From JAWKTM01 sp041399085 (GTDB lineage Bacteria > Planctomycetota > Planctomycetia > Pirellulales > Pirellulaceae), in the NCBI GenBank assembly GCA_041399085.1, contig JAWKTM010000047.1:1-55905 (forward strand): 55,905 bases of DNA, given 5' to 3'. How positions within the stretch are numbered: the stretch's first letter is position 1; every line of letters starts with the position of its first letter. This document shows positions 26,124-36,091 of the stretch, piece after piece. Made by a program: the position numbers and the translations under genes. The notes below the pieces were generated by a model. The model did no database searches, was not told the origin of the DNA, and saw only the letters and a program-made list of their open reading frames with translations.

Positions 26124-29100
26124 ATGACGCTTTCTCATTTCAGTCTGGCGAGCGACGATGCGCAAGCTCTCCGATCGGCGGACGCGGACGCGATGCCGCT
26201 GTTCGCCGAGCGCTATCAGGCCGAACAGTTACTGAGCCGGACGCGATACGCCGTCAGTTGGCTCGGACGCGACTTGACGAACAGCCAGCGGGTGGTCATC
26301 AAGACGCTTCACCGCGAATCGTTGTCCGCCGCCGCGGCCGTCCGCCTGGTGCATGAAGGCCGCGTACTGCGTCAGGTTCGTTCGCCTTCGTTGCGTCCGG
26401 TGATCGATCAAGGGACGCAGGACGAGCTGCATTTTCTGGTGATGCCGTTCGTCGACGGCGTGCCGTTGTCCAAGCGATTGGCGGCGGAGCCCTTGTCGCT
26501 CGACGAGACGTTGGCCGTCGGCCGCGATTTGCTGCAAGCGTTGCATGCGGCTCATCACCGAGGCGTGTTGCACCGCGACGTGAAGCCGGCCAATCTGATT
26601 GTCAACGAAGCGGACACGGTCCACGGTGCGACGCTGATCGACTTCGGCCTGGCTCACAGCGATCAACTCACGGCGGCCGCGCGAGCGCAGCCGGTGGGAA
26701 CCGCGCGGTATGTGGCTCCCGAGCAAGCCGGGCTGTTGAACTACGGCATGGCAGAACCGGCCGACCTGTATTCCGCTGGCTTGGTGTTGTACGAATGTCT
26801 GTGCGGCAAGTCGCCGTTCACGGGCTCGTCGATCACCGAGATCCTAGGCCAGCAGATGACGGTTCAACCGCAATCGCTGCGAGCGATGGGGCTGGACGTG
26901 CCGCGAGCTTTGGACGAGCTGATTCAGCGATTGATTCGCAAGGATCCGAGGCAACGTTATCAAACGGCCGAAGCGGCGTTGCTGGATTGGGAGCGGGTGA
27001 CGGACGCCGTGACCGCCGGACAATCCCACGGTTCGTTGATCGTCGGCGTTTTTGATCGTCGCCATACGCTGACCGAACCGGCGTTCGTGGGGCGACAACG
27101 CGAACTAGAGGAATTGGAAGCGCATTTGCGCGGAGCCCATTCGGGTGCGGCCGGCCTGGTGCTGCTCGAAGGCGACTCGGGAGTCGGCAAGACGCGGTTG
27201 CTGGAAGAGCTGGAACGCTCGGCGGCTCAACACGGATTCTGGATCTGGCGCACGCAAGCCACGGCAATGGTGGCGCAAAGTCCGTTTCAGTTGCTCGCGC
27301 CGTTCGTCGAACGCTTGATCGAGGAAGGTCAACGCGACGCTGAATGGGTCGAGTGGCTGCGACAAGAGTTGGACGATCAGCGGGCGGCGTTGTGTGCTGC
27401 GTTGCCTCGCTTGGGCTCCGTTTTAGGCACCGAAGCGAGCGGCGCGGCGGGCCCCGAGGCGTTCGGCGAATCGCGGACGTTGCAAGCGATCGCTCAGTTG
27501 TTCGCGACGCTTGGTTCGGCCGCGCGCCCGGCGTTGATCGTGATCGACGATTGCCAGTGGGCCGATGACGCGACACTGAAGCTACTGCGTCAATGGCAGC
27601 GACGCTGCGAGTCGCTCGAAGGCGTTTGCCATTCGGTAATCGTGGCTTCATTCCGTAGCGACGAAGTGCCGTTCGATCATCCGCTGCGACAACTGGAGCC
27701 AACCGGCCATACGGTGCTCGAGCCATTGGATTCGCTGGCAATTCGGCAGATGGCCGAGTCGATGGCGGGGCAACTGCCGCCCGACACGATTCACAACATC
27801 GATCAGATTGCCAACGGCAATCCGTTCTTGGCGTCGGCCGTGCTGCGTGGCATGGTCGAATCGGCGGCGCTGGTGGCGGACGACGAAGGCTGGCGGATCG
27901 ACGAAGCTCGCATGCGGGACATCGGTTCGTCGCGACGAGCGGCCGATTTTCTGGCGCGGCGCGTGGAGCTGCTGCCGCACGAAACGCGCGAAGTGTTGAC
28001 GATCGCCGCGGTCGTCGACAAGGAATTCGACGTGGCGGTCGTCACGGAACTGGCTCGTCAATGCGGCATCGAGGACGTGCTCTCCGCGCTGCACGAAGCT
28101 CGGCGGCGGCAACTGCTGTGGGCTCGGCCCAGCGGCTTTCGGTTCGCCTTTGTCCACGAGCGAATCCGGCAGTCGTTACTGGAGCGACTGTCGCCCGAAC
28201 GCCGCCGCGATCTGAATCTGCAGGCCGCCGAGTATTTGGAGAAGAACCATCCCGACGAAGTGTTTCATCTGGCGCACTTCTTTGCGGAGGCGGGTGTTCC
28301 GCGCCGCGCGGCCGGTCCGGCGTTGTTGGCCGCCCGCATGGCACGCGGCCAACATGCCTTGGCCGACGCCGAACGGCAGTATCGCATTGCCGAACGCGGT
28401 TCGGACGAAGCGGATGCGGCCACGCGTTACGAGATCGCGTTGGGATTGGGCGATGTGTTGATGTTGCGTGGCGAGTACGCGGAAGCCGAGCGATGGTTTC
28501 GGCAAGCCCGCGATTTGGCATTCGACACGATGACTTCGGCCGAGTGCGCGGCAAAGGTCGGCGAGCTGGCCTTCAAACGGGGCGATATGAAACAAGCCTG
28601 CGAGTCGCTGGAAGAAGGTTTGCGGTTGTTGGGGCGCGGCGTCTCGCGCACGCATTGGGGGTTGGCTTGGCGGCTGGCCGGCGCGATCGCCCGACAAACA
28701 TTGCACTCGCTCTTTCCTAAATGGTTTTTAGGGCGACGTTCGCTGGAGAATTCGGAACGTGTGTTTCTGGCGATTCGCCTGTATTGCCGGTTGGGTTACG
28801 CGTACTGGTTCGAGCGTGGTTCGGCGTTCACGCTGTGGACGCAGTTGGCCGGGATGAACTTGGCGGAGCTCTATCCGCCCACATCAGAACTGGCTCAAGC
28901 CTATTCCGAACATGCCGTGGCGATCAGCATGGCGCGCGGTGGTTTTCACGCGGCAGCTTACTATGCCGAAACTTCCCTGGCAATTCGCGAACGATTCTCG
29001 GACCGCTGGGGACGAGGCCAGTCGTTGAGCTTCTGGGGCGCTGTTATATTCGGCCGCGCGGTTCGAGGACTGCATCGACAAATGTCGAGAATCAGTGCGG

Positions 29101-31178
29101 CTGCTGGAACGCACCGGCGACTACTGGGAGATGAACATCGCTCGATATCACATCGCCGCCTGCCACTATCGCCTGGGGCATTTGGCCGAAGCGGTTCGGG
29201 AGGTGCAAGCGATCCATGAATCGGGTGTTGAATGGGCGACGCCCAGGCGACGGCCATCAGCTTCGATCTTTGGGCTAAGGCCGCGCCGAGCGCGGTGTCG
29301 CTCGAGGCCATGGAAAGCGAGCTGGAACGTCCGCGGCACGACGCCCAGGGAACTTCGCAACTGTTGCAAGGCATCGGAGCGAAGCAGCTTCATGGCGGCG
29401 AATTCCAGGCGTCCGCGGCGGCGTTCGGAAAGGCTTACCAAATTGCCACGGACGCGGGTGTGAGCAATGTTTGGACGGCGCCGGTTCTCGCTTGGCGAAT
29501 CACTTCGATGCGGAACTGGATGGAGTCGCTAGAGGATCTGACGCCGAGTCGCCGTAATCAAATCGCGCGTAGCGTGCGGCGAGAACTACGTCGTGCGCGA
29601 TGGGTGGCTTGGTGGTTTCCGAACGAGCGTCCGCATGTGCTCCGCGAGGCGGCGTTGTCGGCAGCCGGCGCCGGACGTATACGAAAGGCGTTGCGTCTCT
29701 TAGAGCAGAGCTTGGATGTGGCTCGACGACAACATGCGAAATATGAGTATGCCCGTTCCTTGGTAGCTCGCGGAAGAATCCGCCGGGAGCTGGATTGGCC
29801 TCATGCCGAAGCCGAATGGATCGACGCCACCAACACGTTGGAGGCGATCGAAAGCGAGGTTGCTCGGACCAATCCCAACGGGCAAGACGTTCCTGAAGCG
29901 ACGTTGTCGTTGGCCGACCGGTTCGACACGGTATTGAACGCGGGACGGCAAATCGCCTCGGAGCTGTCGCGTGAACGAATCTTTGCCTCCGTGTTGGACG
30001 CCGCGCAGAAGCTGTTGCGAGCCGAGTTGTGCCACTTGTGGGAGGTTAGCGACGGAGTTGTGAGCTGGGATGATGATGCGAGTGCAGCGGACTTGAGAAT
30101 GGAATCGGTCGAGTCCAATGTGCAGGCTGCGATCGCCGCGCGATCCGCGGTCGCCTTCGACGAACACCAACCAGCCGCCACCAGTGACGCTGTTTCCACA
30201 ACGTCCGTTAGGTCGGCATTGTGCGCCCCAATTATTGTGCATCGCGAGATTGTGGCCTGCTTGTATGTCGCCCACTATCAAGTCGCCGGGTTGTTTGGTG
30301 AAGAAGAAGAACGGTTGGCGGACTTCATCACCACGCTTGCCGGCGCGGCCTTGGAAAATGCCGACAATTACAGCCGATTGGAGAAATGGAACGAAGAACT
30401 GGAAGCGATCGTGTCGGCTCGAACCGCCGACGCGGAAGCTCGAGCGGACGACTTGGCTCGCTCCAATGAAGAGCTGGAACAGTTCGCCTATGTGGTATCA
30501 CATGACATGCAAGAACCGCTGCGAACGATTGCCAGCTACTGTCAATTGCTATCGCGTAGATATGGCGACCAGCTTGACGACATGGCTCGCGAGTTCATTG
30601 GCTATGCCGTCGACGGCGCCGAGCGGATGCGCAAGCTGATCGCGGATTTGCTCAGCTATTCGCGCGTGGGAACGCGGGGAAGTCCGTTTCGACCAGTCGA
30701 TTGCCAGACGGTCATGCAACGCGTGGAGTTCAACTTGCGGGTCATGCTCGAAGAGTCCCAAACGCGGCTGACCTACGATGCCCTACCAGTCATCATGGCC
30801 GACGAAACTCAGATCATGCAGTTGCTGCAAAACTTGGTCAGCAACGCGGTGAAGTTTCGTGGCAGCGATTCGCCTCGGGTGCATGTGGGCGTCGAGCGAT
30901 CGGGAAGCGAATGGGTGTTCTCCGTTCGCGACAACGGGATTGGGATTGACCCTCAGCATTTTGAACGCATTTTTTTAATCTTTCAGCGACTGCATCAACG
31001 GGGTCAATACGAAGGCACGGGACTTGGGCTGGCTGTCTGCAAAAAGACGGTGGAACGGCATGGCGGCAAGATCTGGGTCGACTCGTCCGCCGGCCGTGGA
31101 TCCACGTTTTTCTTCACGATACCGCATCGTCAATTGCCGTCGATTGGCTCGGGACAATCGCCCTGGAATGCGGGCTAA
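26124..31178 (+). pseudogene. Trifunctional Ser/Thr kinase - ATPase - sensor histidine kinase, broken by two opposite indels
   Basis: One protein of about 1,685 residues is spread over three frames. Domains: Ser/Thr kinase (Lys60, HRDVKPAN 150-157, DFG 173-175, VAPE 197-200); AAA-16-type ATPase (Walker A GDSGVGKT 350-357, LIVIDDCQWAD 471-481); TPR-like helices; GAF (about 29930-30360); histidine kinase H-box SHDMQEPLRT (30499-30528), N-box LLQNLVSNAVKF, G-boxes DNGIGI and GTGLGLAVCKKTVERHGG. The frame runs from ATG 26124 to a stop at 29219. Between about 29040 and 29225 the family-like sequence (LLYSAARFEDCIDKC, ERTGDYWEMNIARYHIAACHY) is in another frame. The original frame resumes near 29230. 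An extra G in TGGGGCG near 29032 and one missing base near 29228 explain it. The architecture is known in bacteria; here it is either newly broken or mis-sequenced. Confidence 0.82.
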
Positions 31179-31602
31179 ACGAAGTTGAATTCCGCGGTTG
31201 GGCCGTAGCGCACTTCCAAATCGCTCATGTTCGGATTGACGATGAATGTGCCAAATGTGGCGCAAACCTTGCAGATTGCCACGGGCGCGTAAGAGGTCCG
31301 AGTTTGGATTTTGCCAAGTTAGGCGTCGGCCATTCGTCAAGCCGTTTCGCGAGATTGGTTCAACCGTCGTGCGCGGCAAGGTTTCTCTCGTTTTTAGGAC
31401 AGCCGCGAAATGTCTTCGGGATTCCACATGGCGTTTGAGTGGTTTTCGCTAAAGTGACTCGTTACAGTGAATACCCATGCGGTCGGCTTTCAAGTCATTC
31501 GTGCTTTGAAGGCCGCGGAATGCGAGAAGGGGCTCAGTGGCCGCGACTTGTCTCGTCAGGTAAACCTTTTCTTTGAGCCCTTTTTTATGGGGAAACAGTG
31601 GT
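31179..31602. other. 424-bp leader between the kinase and the methyltransferase
   Basis: No gene is recognised. The right end has a terminator-like stem (listed separately) just before the methyltransferase start; the rest shows nothing I can assign. Confidence 0.5.
31528..31587 (+). promoter_or_regulatory. Terminator-like hairpin directly upstream of the methyltransferase start (possible attenuator)
   Basis: GGGCTCA (31530-31536) can pair with TGAGCCC (31574-31580), and the second arm runs into TTTTTT (31581-31586). The loop is about 37 nt, long for a simple terminator. The T-run ends 16 nt before the ATG at 31603 and just before the GGGGA ribosome-binding site. This is the geometry of a transcription attenuator, but no alternative pairing was worked out. 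Confidence 0.45.
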
Positions 31603-32592
31603 ATGTTGCGCGACCGTCTGGACATGCTGGAGTCGATTCTGCCGGAGCTGTACGACGACTCGATACTGAATGAAGCATATTCATTGTTGGCCCCGTGCGA
31701 GCGACTGGACCCGGACAATCAAGCGATCGTGAATCGGGCCATGACCCAGTTGATCGAAGGCTTGTATCACGTGCGTGTGAATTCCAGCGATCAGGAATGG
31801 AATTCGTTTGTCAAGATTTGCTTGAATCACCCGCTCAAGGATCTGCTGCATCAGGACCCGTTTACTTTTCGCGCGTTCTCCAAGCCGCGGGGGTATGCGG
31901 GCGACGCTGTGTTGCTGGATTTTATCTACGGCCGCGAGGAGCACTGGCCACCGCCCACGGATACGACGCCGCTCGGCCGCATGATCTACGAGTACACGAC
32001 GACCGCTCCCGCGTCGGCCGGCAGTTGTGCTCGACGTGGATTCGTCGCTGACAAGATTGATTCGCTGGCGATGGAAATTGACCGTCCCGAGTTGCTTTCG
32101 ATTGCCTGCGGACACATGCGAGAGGCCAGCCTGTCGTCGGCCGTTCGCCGCAACAAGACCGGTCGCTTCCTGGGGCTTGATTCCGATACGTCCAGCTTGG
32201 AAACGGTGCAGGAGTGCTACGGCCGCAATGGAATCGAAGTCGTGCCAGCCAGCATTCGCCATCTTCTAACGAACCGAATCGACTTGGGCCATTTTGATAT
32301 GGTCTATTCCACGGGCCTATTTGATTACCTCCAACAAAAAATCGGTCAACGTTTGGCCGAGAATATGTTCGAGATGGTCAAGCCCGGAGGACGCATGTTG
32401 ATCGCGAATGTGCTGCCTAACATCCGCGACGTGGGATACATGGAAAGCTACATGGATTGGACGCTGATTCCGCGAACCCGTAAAGACATGATCGATCTCA
32501 CATCGAACATTCCCGAACCGCTGATTCGTGATGTTCGTGTGTTCTCGGAAGAGAACGTCAACATCATCTTCCTGGAATTGACCAAGAAGTGA
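31603..32592 (+). CDS. Class I SAM-dependent methyltransferase with N-terminal helical domain
   Basis: 329 residues from ATG 31603, with GGGGA 9 nt upstream; a TTG 30 nt earlier is less likely. The N-terminal 125 residues are helical with a conserved-looking motif DPFTFRAFSKPRGYAGDAVLLDFIYG. The methyltransferase core has LLSIACGHMREAS (SAM loop), GLDSDTSSLE (acidic ribose contact), FDMVYSTGLFDYL and MVKPGGRMLIANVLP. Proteins of this build next to sensor kinases are sometimes annotated as relatives of the enzyme making the 3-hydroxypalmitate methyl ester signal. Its place after a sensor kinase fits a signalling role, but that is inference. A methyl acceptor cannot be named. Confidence 0.75.
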   Translation: MLRDRLDMLESILPELYDDSILNEAYSLLAPCERLDPDNQAIVNRAMTQLIEGLYHVRVNSSDQEWNSFVKICLNHPLKDLLHQDPFTFRAFSKPRGYAGDAVLLDFIYGREEHWPPPTDTTPLGRMIYEYTTTAPASAGSCARRGFVADKIDSLAMEIDRPELLSIACGHMREASLSSAVRRNKTGRFLGLDSDTSSLETVQECYGRNGIEVVPASIRHLLTNRIDLGHFDMVYSTGLFDYLQQKIGQRLAENMFEMVKPGGRMLIANVLPNIRDVGYMESYMDWTLIPRTRKDMIDLTSNIPEPLIRDVRVFSEENVNIIFLELTKK

Positions 32593-32644
32593 GCGGTAGT
32601 CCACTTATGGCGTGATGGTGTCATCCGTCCGTGCCGCTGTCGAA

Positions 32645-32899
32645 TCATCCACCGCGGCGCAGAGTCAGCGAATAAAGCAGCGTGATCGTGCCAGCGCCCA
32701 TCAGGCTCCACGGCGCCCAATCCGGCGGTTGCCATTCACGCGCGACCGCCGCCGGTTGCGAAGCGGGAATGAACATCAGCGTGCGATTGGCGTCGGGCGC
32801 TTGCTTCCGCGGCGTCAGCATCACGCGATCCAACGCCAGGCACTCCGCGCCAAAGATAATCATCGACACGCCCACGGCGGAAAAAAATGCTCGCCACAT
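32645..32899 (-). CDS. Small two-helix membrane protein, unknown function
   Basis: 84 residues from ATG 32899, with GCGAGG about 10 nt upstream. One hydrophobic helix at the N-terminus (AFFSAVGVSMIIFGAECLAL) and one at the C-terminus (WSLMGAGTITLLYSLTL) flank a polar loop rich in Pro and Ala with the motif WQPPDWAPW. I recognise no named domain. An alternative start 36 nt upstream would add 12 residues. It converges with the methyltransferase gene, whose stop is 52 bp away. Confidence 0.65.
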   Translation of the reverse strand: MWRAFFSAVGVSMIIFGAECLALDRVMLTPRKQAPDANRTLMFIPASQPAAVAREWQPPDWAPWSLMGAGTITLLYSLTLRRGG

Positions 32900-33151
32900 C
32901 GACTTGGCCTCGCTTGCGAAATGAACCCGTCTCATTTCTAAGCATCGGTCGGGAATCACGCGGGGCTGGACCGCGAGCCCGGCTTCCATGCTTGACGCGC
33001 ACAGTCCGAGCGATCGGCGACACCGGGCCGACACGCGGATCCCGCTTGCCAAGCACAACCGTCATAACCACGTGCCAGTTTCGGCCGCATCGAGTAGACT
33101 CGCACGCACCGTGATGCCGGCCCCGACGAGCAGTCCTAAGGAACCGATTCG

Positions 33152-33886
33152 ATGAGTAATCCCTACGAGCCGCAACCACCGCGTCCGAACAACACCGCCA
33201 AAGTCGTTCTAACGGTGGTGCTGGTGCTGTTGGGAGTCGGCCTACTCGCGTGCGGCGGTATCGCCGCGCTTGGTTACTGGGCGGTTCAGAAAGCGTCGCA
33301 GGAGATCGAACGGGCGATTGCCGAACAGCAAGCCAACGGATTCGGCAACGGTTCGGTCGCCGAATCACAGATGTTGCTGCAGCAAGAAGACTACGCCGGC
33401 GCTGTGGAAGTCATTACGGATGCCCTGGTCGATTCACCCGACAACGCCCTGCTGCTGAATCAGAAAGCATGGATTCTGGCCACCGCTCCGGATGATACGG
33501 TCCGAGACGGACGGCTAGCCGTGGAGCTGGCAACGCGAGCCTGCGAACTCACGAATTTTGAAAACGCGGCCTATGTCGATACGCTGGCCGCCGCCTATGC
33601 CGAAGCGGGTGAGTTCGAGACGGCGGTCGAGTGGCAACAGCAGGCGATCGACGTGAACTTCGACCCGAACAACGACGTAGGCATGGCACAACGATTGTTA
33701 CTTTACCGTGCCGAGTCGCCCTATCGTGAAGGCCCACGGGGAGCGGTCATGCCGGACGCTTTTGATAAGCCGAACGAGGAAACGACTTCCGAACCAGCGG
33801 ACAGCGAACCGTCCTACAGCAAACCGACCGACGGCGAACCGACCGACGGCGAACCGCCCGCGGACGAGTCGGCGACGGACAGGTAA
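33152..33886 (+). CDS. Membrane-anchored TPR protein
   Basis: 244 residues. A short Pro-rich cytoplasmic N-terminus (MSNPYEPQPPRPNNTAK) precedes one transmembrane helix (VVLTVVLVLLGVGLLACGGIAAL). Two to three tetratricopeptide-like repeats follow: QMLLQQEDYAGAVEVITDALVDSPDNALLLNQKAWI, GRLAVELATRACELTNFENAAYVDTLAAAYAEAGEFETAVEWQQQAI. The C-terminus is a Glu/Pro/Thr/Ser-rich tail with four SEP/DGEPT-type repeats. The combination suggests an extracytoplasmic scaffold. No partner is evident; neighbours are unrelated. Confidence 0.78.
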   Translation: MSNPYEPQPPRPNNTAKVVLTVVLVLLGVGLLACGGIAALGYWAVQKASQEIERAIAEQQANGFGNGSVAESQMLLQQEDYAGAVEVITDALVDSPDNALLLNQKAWILATAPDDTVRDGRLAVELATRACELTNFENAAYVDTLAAAYAEAGEFETAVEWQQQAIDVNFDPNNDVGMAQRLLLYRAESPYREGPRGAVMPDAFDKPNEETTSEPADSEPSYSKPTDGEPTDGEPPADESATDR

Positions 33887-33944
33887 GGCGCCGAACGCGC
33901 ACGCGCTGTGCGCGGGTCTCCCGACCCCGCACTTTCCCGACCGT

Positions 33945-34034
33945 AGGTCTCCCGGCGGTTCAGGAGACCTGCGCCGAGCGCGGCGCGGTCAGGAGACCTG
34001 CGCCGAGCGCAATCAGGAGACCTGCGCCGAACGC
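33945..34034. repeat. Three direct copies of an AGGAGACCTGCGCCGA unit plus an inverted arm
   Basis: Near-identical 22-nt units begin at 33960, 33989 and 34013, each containing AGGAGACCTGCGCCGA. An inverted copy of the first half, AGGTCTCC (33945-33952), pairs perfectly with GGAGACCT (33963-33970). The cluster fills the short gap between two convergent genes and may end transcription from both sides. Confidence 0.85.
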
Positions 34035-34055
34035 AGTCCAACTAAACGGCTTCGC

Positions 34056-35042
34056 TTATCCCTCGCCACGCATGGCCGGGAACATCTCGCGAACCATCGT
34101 GATCGCGGCTGGCCCCACAAGCACCACGAAGATGCCGGGGAAGATGAAGATCACCAGCGGAAAGATCAGCTTCACGGCAGTCTTCGCCGCCTTCTCTTCC
34201 GCGATTTGCCGACGGCGCGTTCGCATCGCATCGCTTTGCACGCGTAGCGCATTGCCGATGCTGCTGCCGAATTTGTCCGCCTGAATCAAAATCGACGCCA
34301 ACGACCGCAGATCGTCGACCCCCGTTCGTTCGCCCAACTCTTGCAGCACCGAGGCGCGCGTGCGCCCCACCTGCATTTGGAAATTGCAGAGGCCAAACTC
34401 TTCGGCCAACACAGGGTAAGACTTCTTCATCTCCTCGGCGACTTTACGCATCGCTTGGTCCAAGCCCAAACCGGCTTCGACACAGACCACCATTAAGTCC
34501 AACGCGTCTGGTAGACCCAGGAATATTTGTTCTTTGCGGCTCTTGCCAAACCACCATAGAACGATCTCGGGGATGTAAAACCCAATTCCTCCGCAAATCA
34601 CGGTGCGAAACAGCATGGTTGTATTAAAACCATAAATGATCGCCATCACACCGCCGCCCATCGCCAAGCCAACCAACAACAGGATGAGCTTCATACCGAG
34701 AAAGATCGTCGAGGCCGAATCGCCGCGAAAACCAGCTTGACTTAGTCGCAATTTAAGTCGATTGGTTTCCTTCTCATCCTTGGATTGCAAGGGCTTGGCG
34801 AAGGCAGGCGTTGCCTTGGCCAACACCTTTGTCATGCCGCTCGATCCGCGGCCACTCGGATCGCCCAATGGTTGACCGGGTTGGCGGCGTTGCCGCGGCT
34901 CGCGAAACTCGTCGAGCCGCTGCTCGACACGCGGCTTGCGGGCGGCCAACCATTCCATCGCGATCCAAGCCATCGACGCGAAGGCGCCGAAGACCGCGAA
35001 TGGCGTAATGGTAGCGATATCCAAAACGGCTAGGAGATTCAC
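34056..35042 (-). CDS. tadC: Type II secretion system F-family protein, TadC-like
   Basis: 328 residues from GTG 35042, four nt after the stop of the preceding gene. Two N-terminal hydrophobic segments, a central pair (LILLLVGLAMGGGVMAIIYG and the following GGIGFYIPEIVLWW) and a C-terminal helix (LIFPLVIFIFPGIFVVLVGPAAITMV) surround the T2SSF domain. The domain has LPDALDLMVVCVEAGLGLDQAMRKVAEEM and RASVLQELGERTGVDDLRSLASILIQADKFGSSIGNALR. It is the second inner-membrane platform protein of a Tad/Flp pilus. Last gene of the tadA-B-C operon. Confidence 0.88.
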   Translation of the reverse strand: MNLLAVLDIATITPFAVFGAFASMAWIAMEWLAARKPRVEQRLDEFREPRQRRQPGQPLGDPSGRGSSGMTKVLAKATPAFAKPLQSKDEKETNRLKLRLSQAGFRGDSASTIFLGMKLILLLVGLAMGGGVMAIIYGFNTTMLFRTVICGGIGFYIPEIVLWWFGKSRKEQIFLGLPDALDLMVVCVEAGLGLDQAMRKVAEEMKKSYPVLAEEFGLCNFQMQVGRTRASVLQELGERTGVDDLRSLASILIQADKFGSSIGNALRVQSDAMRTRRRQIAEEKAAKTAVKLIFPLVIFIFPGIFVVLVGPAAITMVREMFPAMRGEG

Positions 35043-35046
35043 GGCG

Positions 35047-36012
35047 TTACACCTTTATCGTAATGATCTTCTTGATGACGATCGCGCCCAGCAACTGCAT
35101 TACCACGGCGCCTGCCAACATCCGGTGTCCCAACGGATCGGTGAACAACGACATACAATAATTCGGATTAATCCACCACATGGTCACGAACAACACGGGA
35201 GGCAGCGCCAGCAGCACCACTCCCGATAGCCGACCTTCTCCCGTGAGAGCTTGGATTTGTCCCCAAATCTTGAACCGCTCACGGATTAAGTGGCCGATCT
35301 TGTCGAGAATCTCCGCCAAATCACCACCCGTCGTTCGTTGCAAGATTACGGCGGTGGCGAAGAATCGCAAATCCAAGTTCGGCACGCGTTCGGTCATGCC
35401 TTCCAAAGCTTCTTCTAATGGAATTCCCAGATTCTGTTCCTCATAGCAACGTCCGAATTCTTTTCCCAACGGCGCGGCCATCTCATTGGCCGCCAAGCTG
35501 ATGCCCGCCGCAAGACTGTGACCGGCACGCAAGGCGCGGCTAATTAGTTCGAGCGCCTCCGGCAACTGTTTGCCGAACGCCATGAGCCGTTTCCGGCGTT
35601 TGAGAAACAGCCACAGCATGGGAAGCATTCCCAACACGATGGCCAACAAGGGCGCGAGAATCATGGGGATAAATGTGAATACACAGATCAACACGCCACC
35701 AACGGCCGCCCCACCTGTAATTAGGAGGAACTGGTTGACGGTGATCGGCACGTCGGCTTGGTCGATAAAACGTCGAAGATTGAGAAACCGCGAAACGAAT
35801 TGTTCGACCTTCGAAGGGCCGTCGTCCAACGGGCGCACCAACATGGTCGCTTCGCCCGAACGTCCTTTGCCGCCCGTCCCGCCCTTGGTTGTAAGAGCGG
35901 CCAAGCGATCTTCAACGCCCGAGTTTTCTTCGCCGCGAAACATGAAGGCGACGCCCGCCACCAAGGCCGCGACGGCGATACCGACAGCAACAATGACTAG
36001 GATGGTTGGCAT
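35047..36012 (-). CDS. tadB: Type II secretion system F-family protein, TadB-like
   Basis: 321 residues from ATG 36012. An N-terminal membrane helix (ILVIVAVGIAVAALVAGVAFMF), then a pair of helices (LLITGGAAVGGVLICVFTFIPMIL and the following LAIVLGMLPMLWLFL). The T2SSF domain follows (LPEALELISRALRAGHSLAAGISLAANEM, LEEALEGMTERVPNLDLRFFATAVILQRTTGGDLAEILDKIGHLIRER), with a C-terminal membrane part. With the TadC-like protein it forms the inner-membrane platform on which the ATPase assembles Flp pilins. It sits between the ATPase gene (80 bp upstream) and tadC (4 bp downstream), same strand. Confidence 0.88.
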   Translation of the reverse strand: MPTILVIVAVGIAVAALVAGVAFMFRGEENSGVEDRLAALTTKGGTGGKGRSGEATMLVRPLDDGPSKVEQFVSRFLNLRRFIDQADVPITVNQFLLITGGAAVGGVLICVFTFIPMILAPLLAIVLGMLPMLWLFLKRRKRLMAFGKQLPEALELISRALRAGHSLAAGISLAANEMAAPLGKEFGRCYEEQNLGIPLEEALEGMTERVPNLDLRFFATAVILQRTTGGDLAEILDKIGHLIRERFKIWGQIQALTGEGRLSGVVLLALPPVLFVTMWWINPNYCMSLFTDPLGHRMLAGAVVMQLLGAIVIKKIITIKV

Positions 36013-36091
36013 GATCCGTTTCCATCAATTGGCAAATTATCAAAGACTCGCCGGGGCAACGAAAAAAGTCCTGGCATCACCGTCTCACGGT

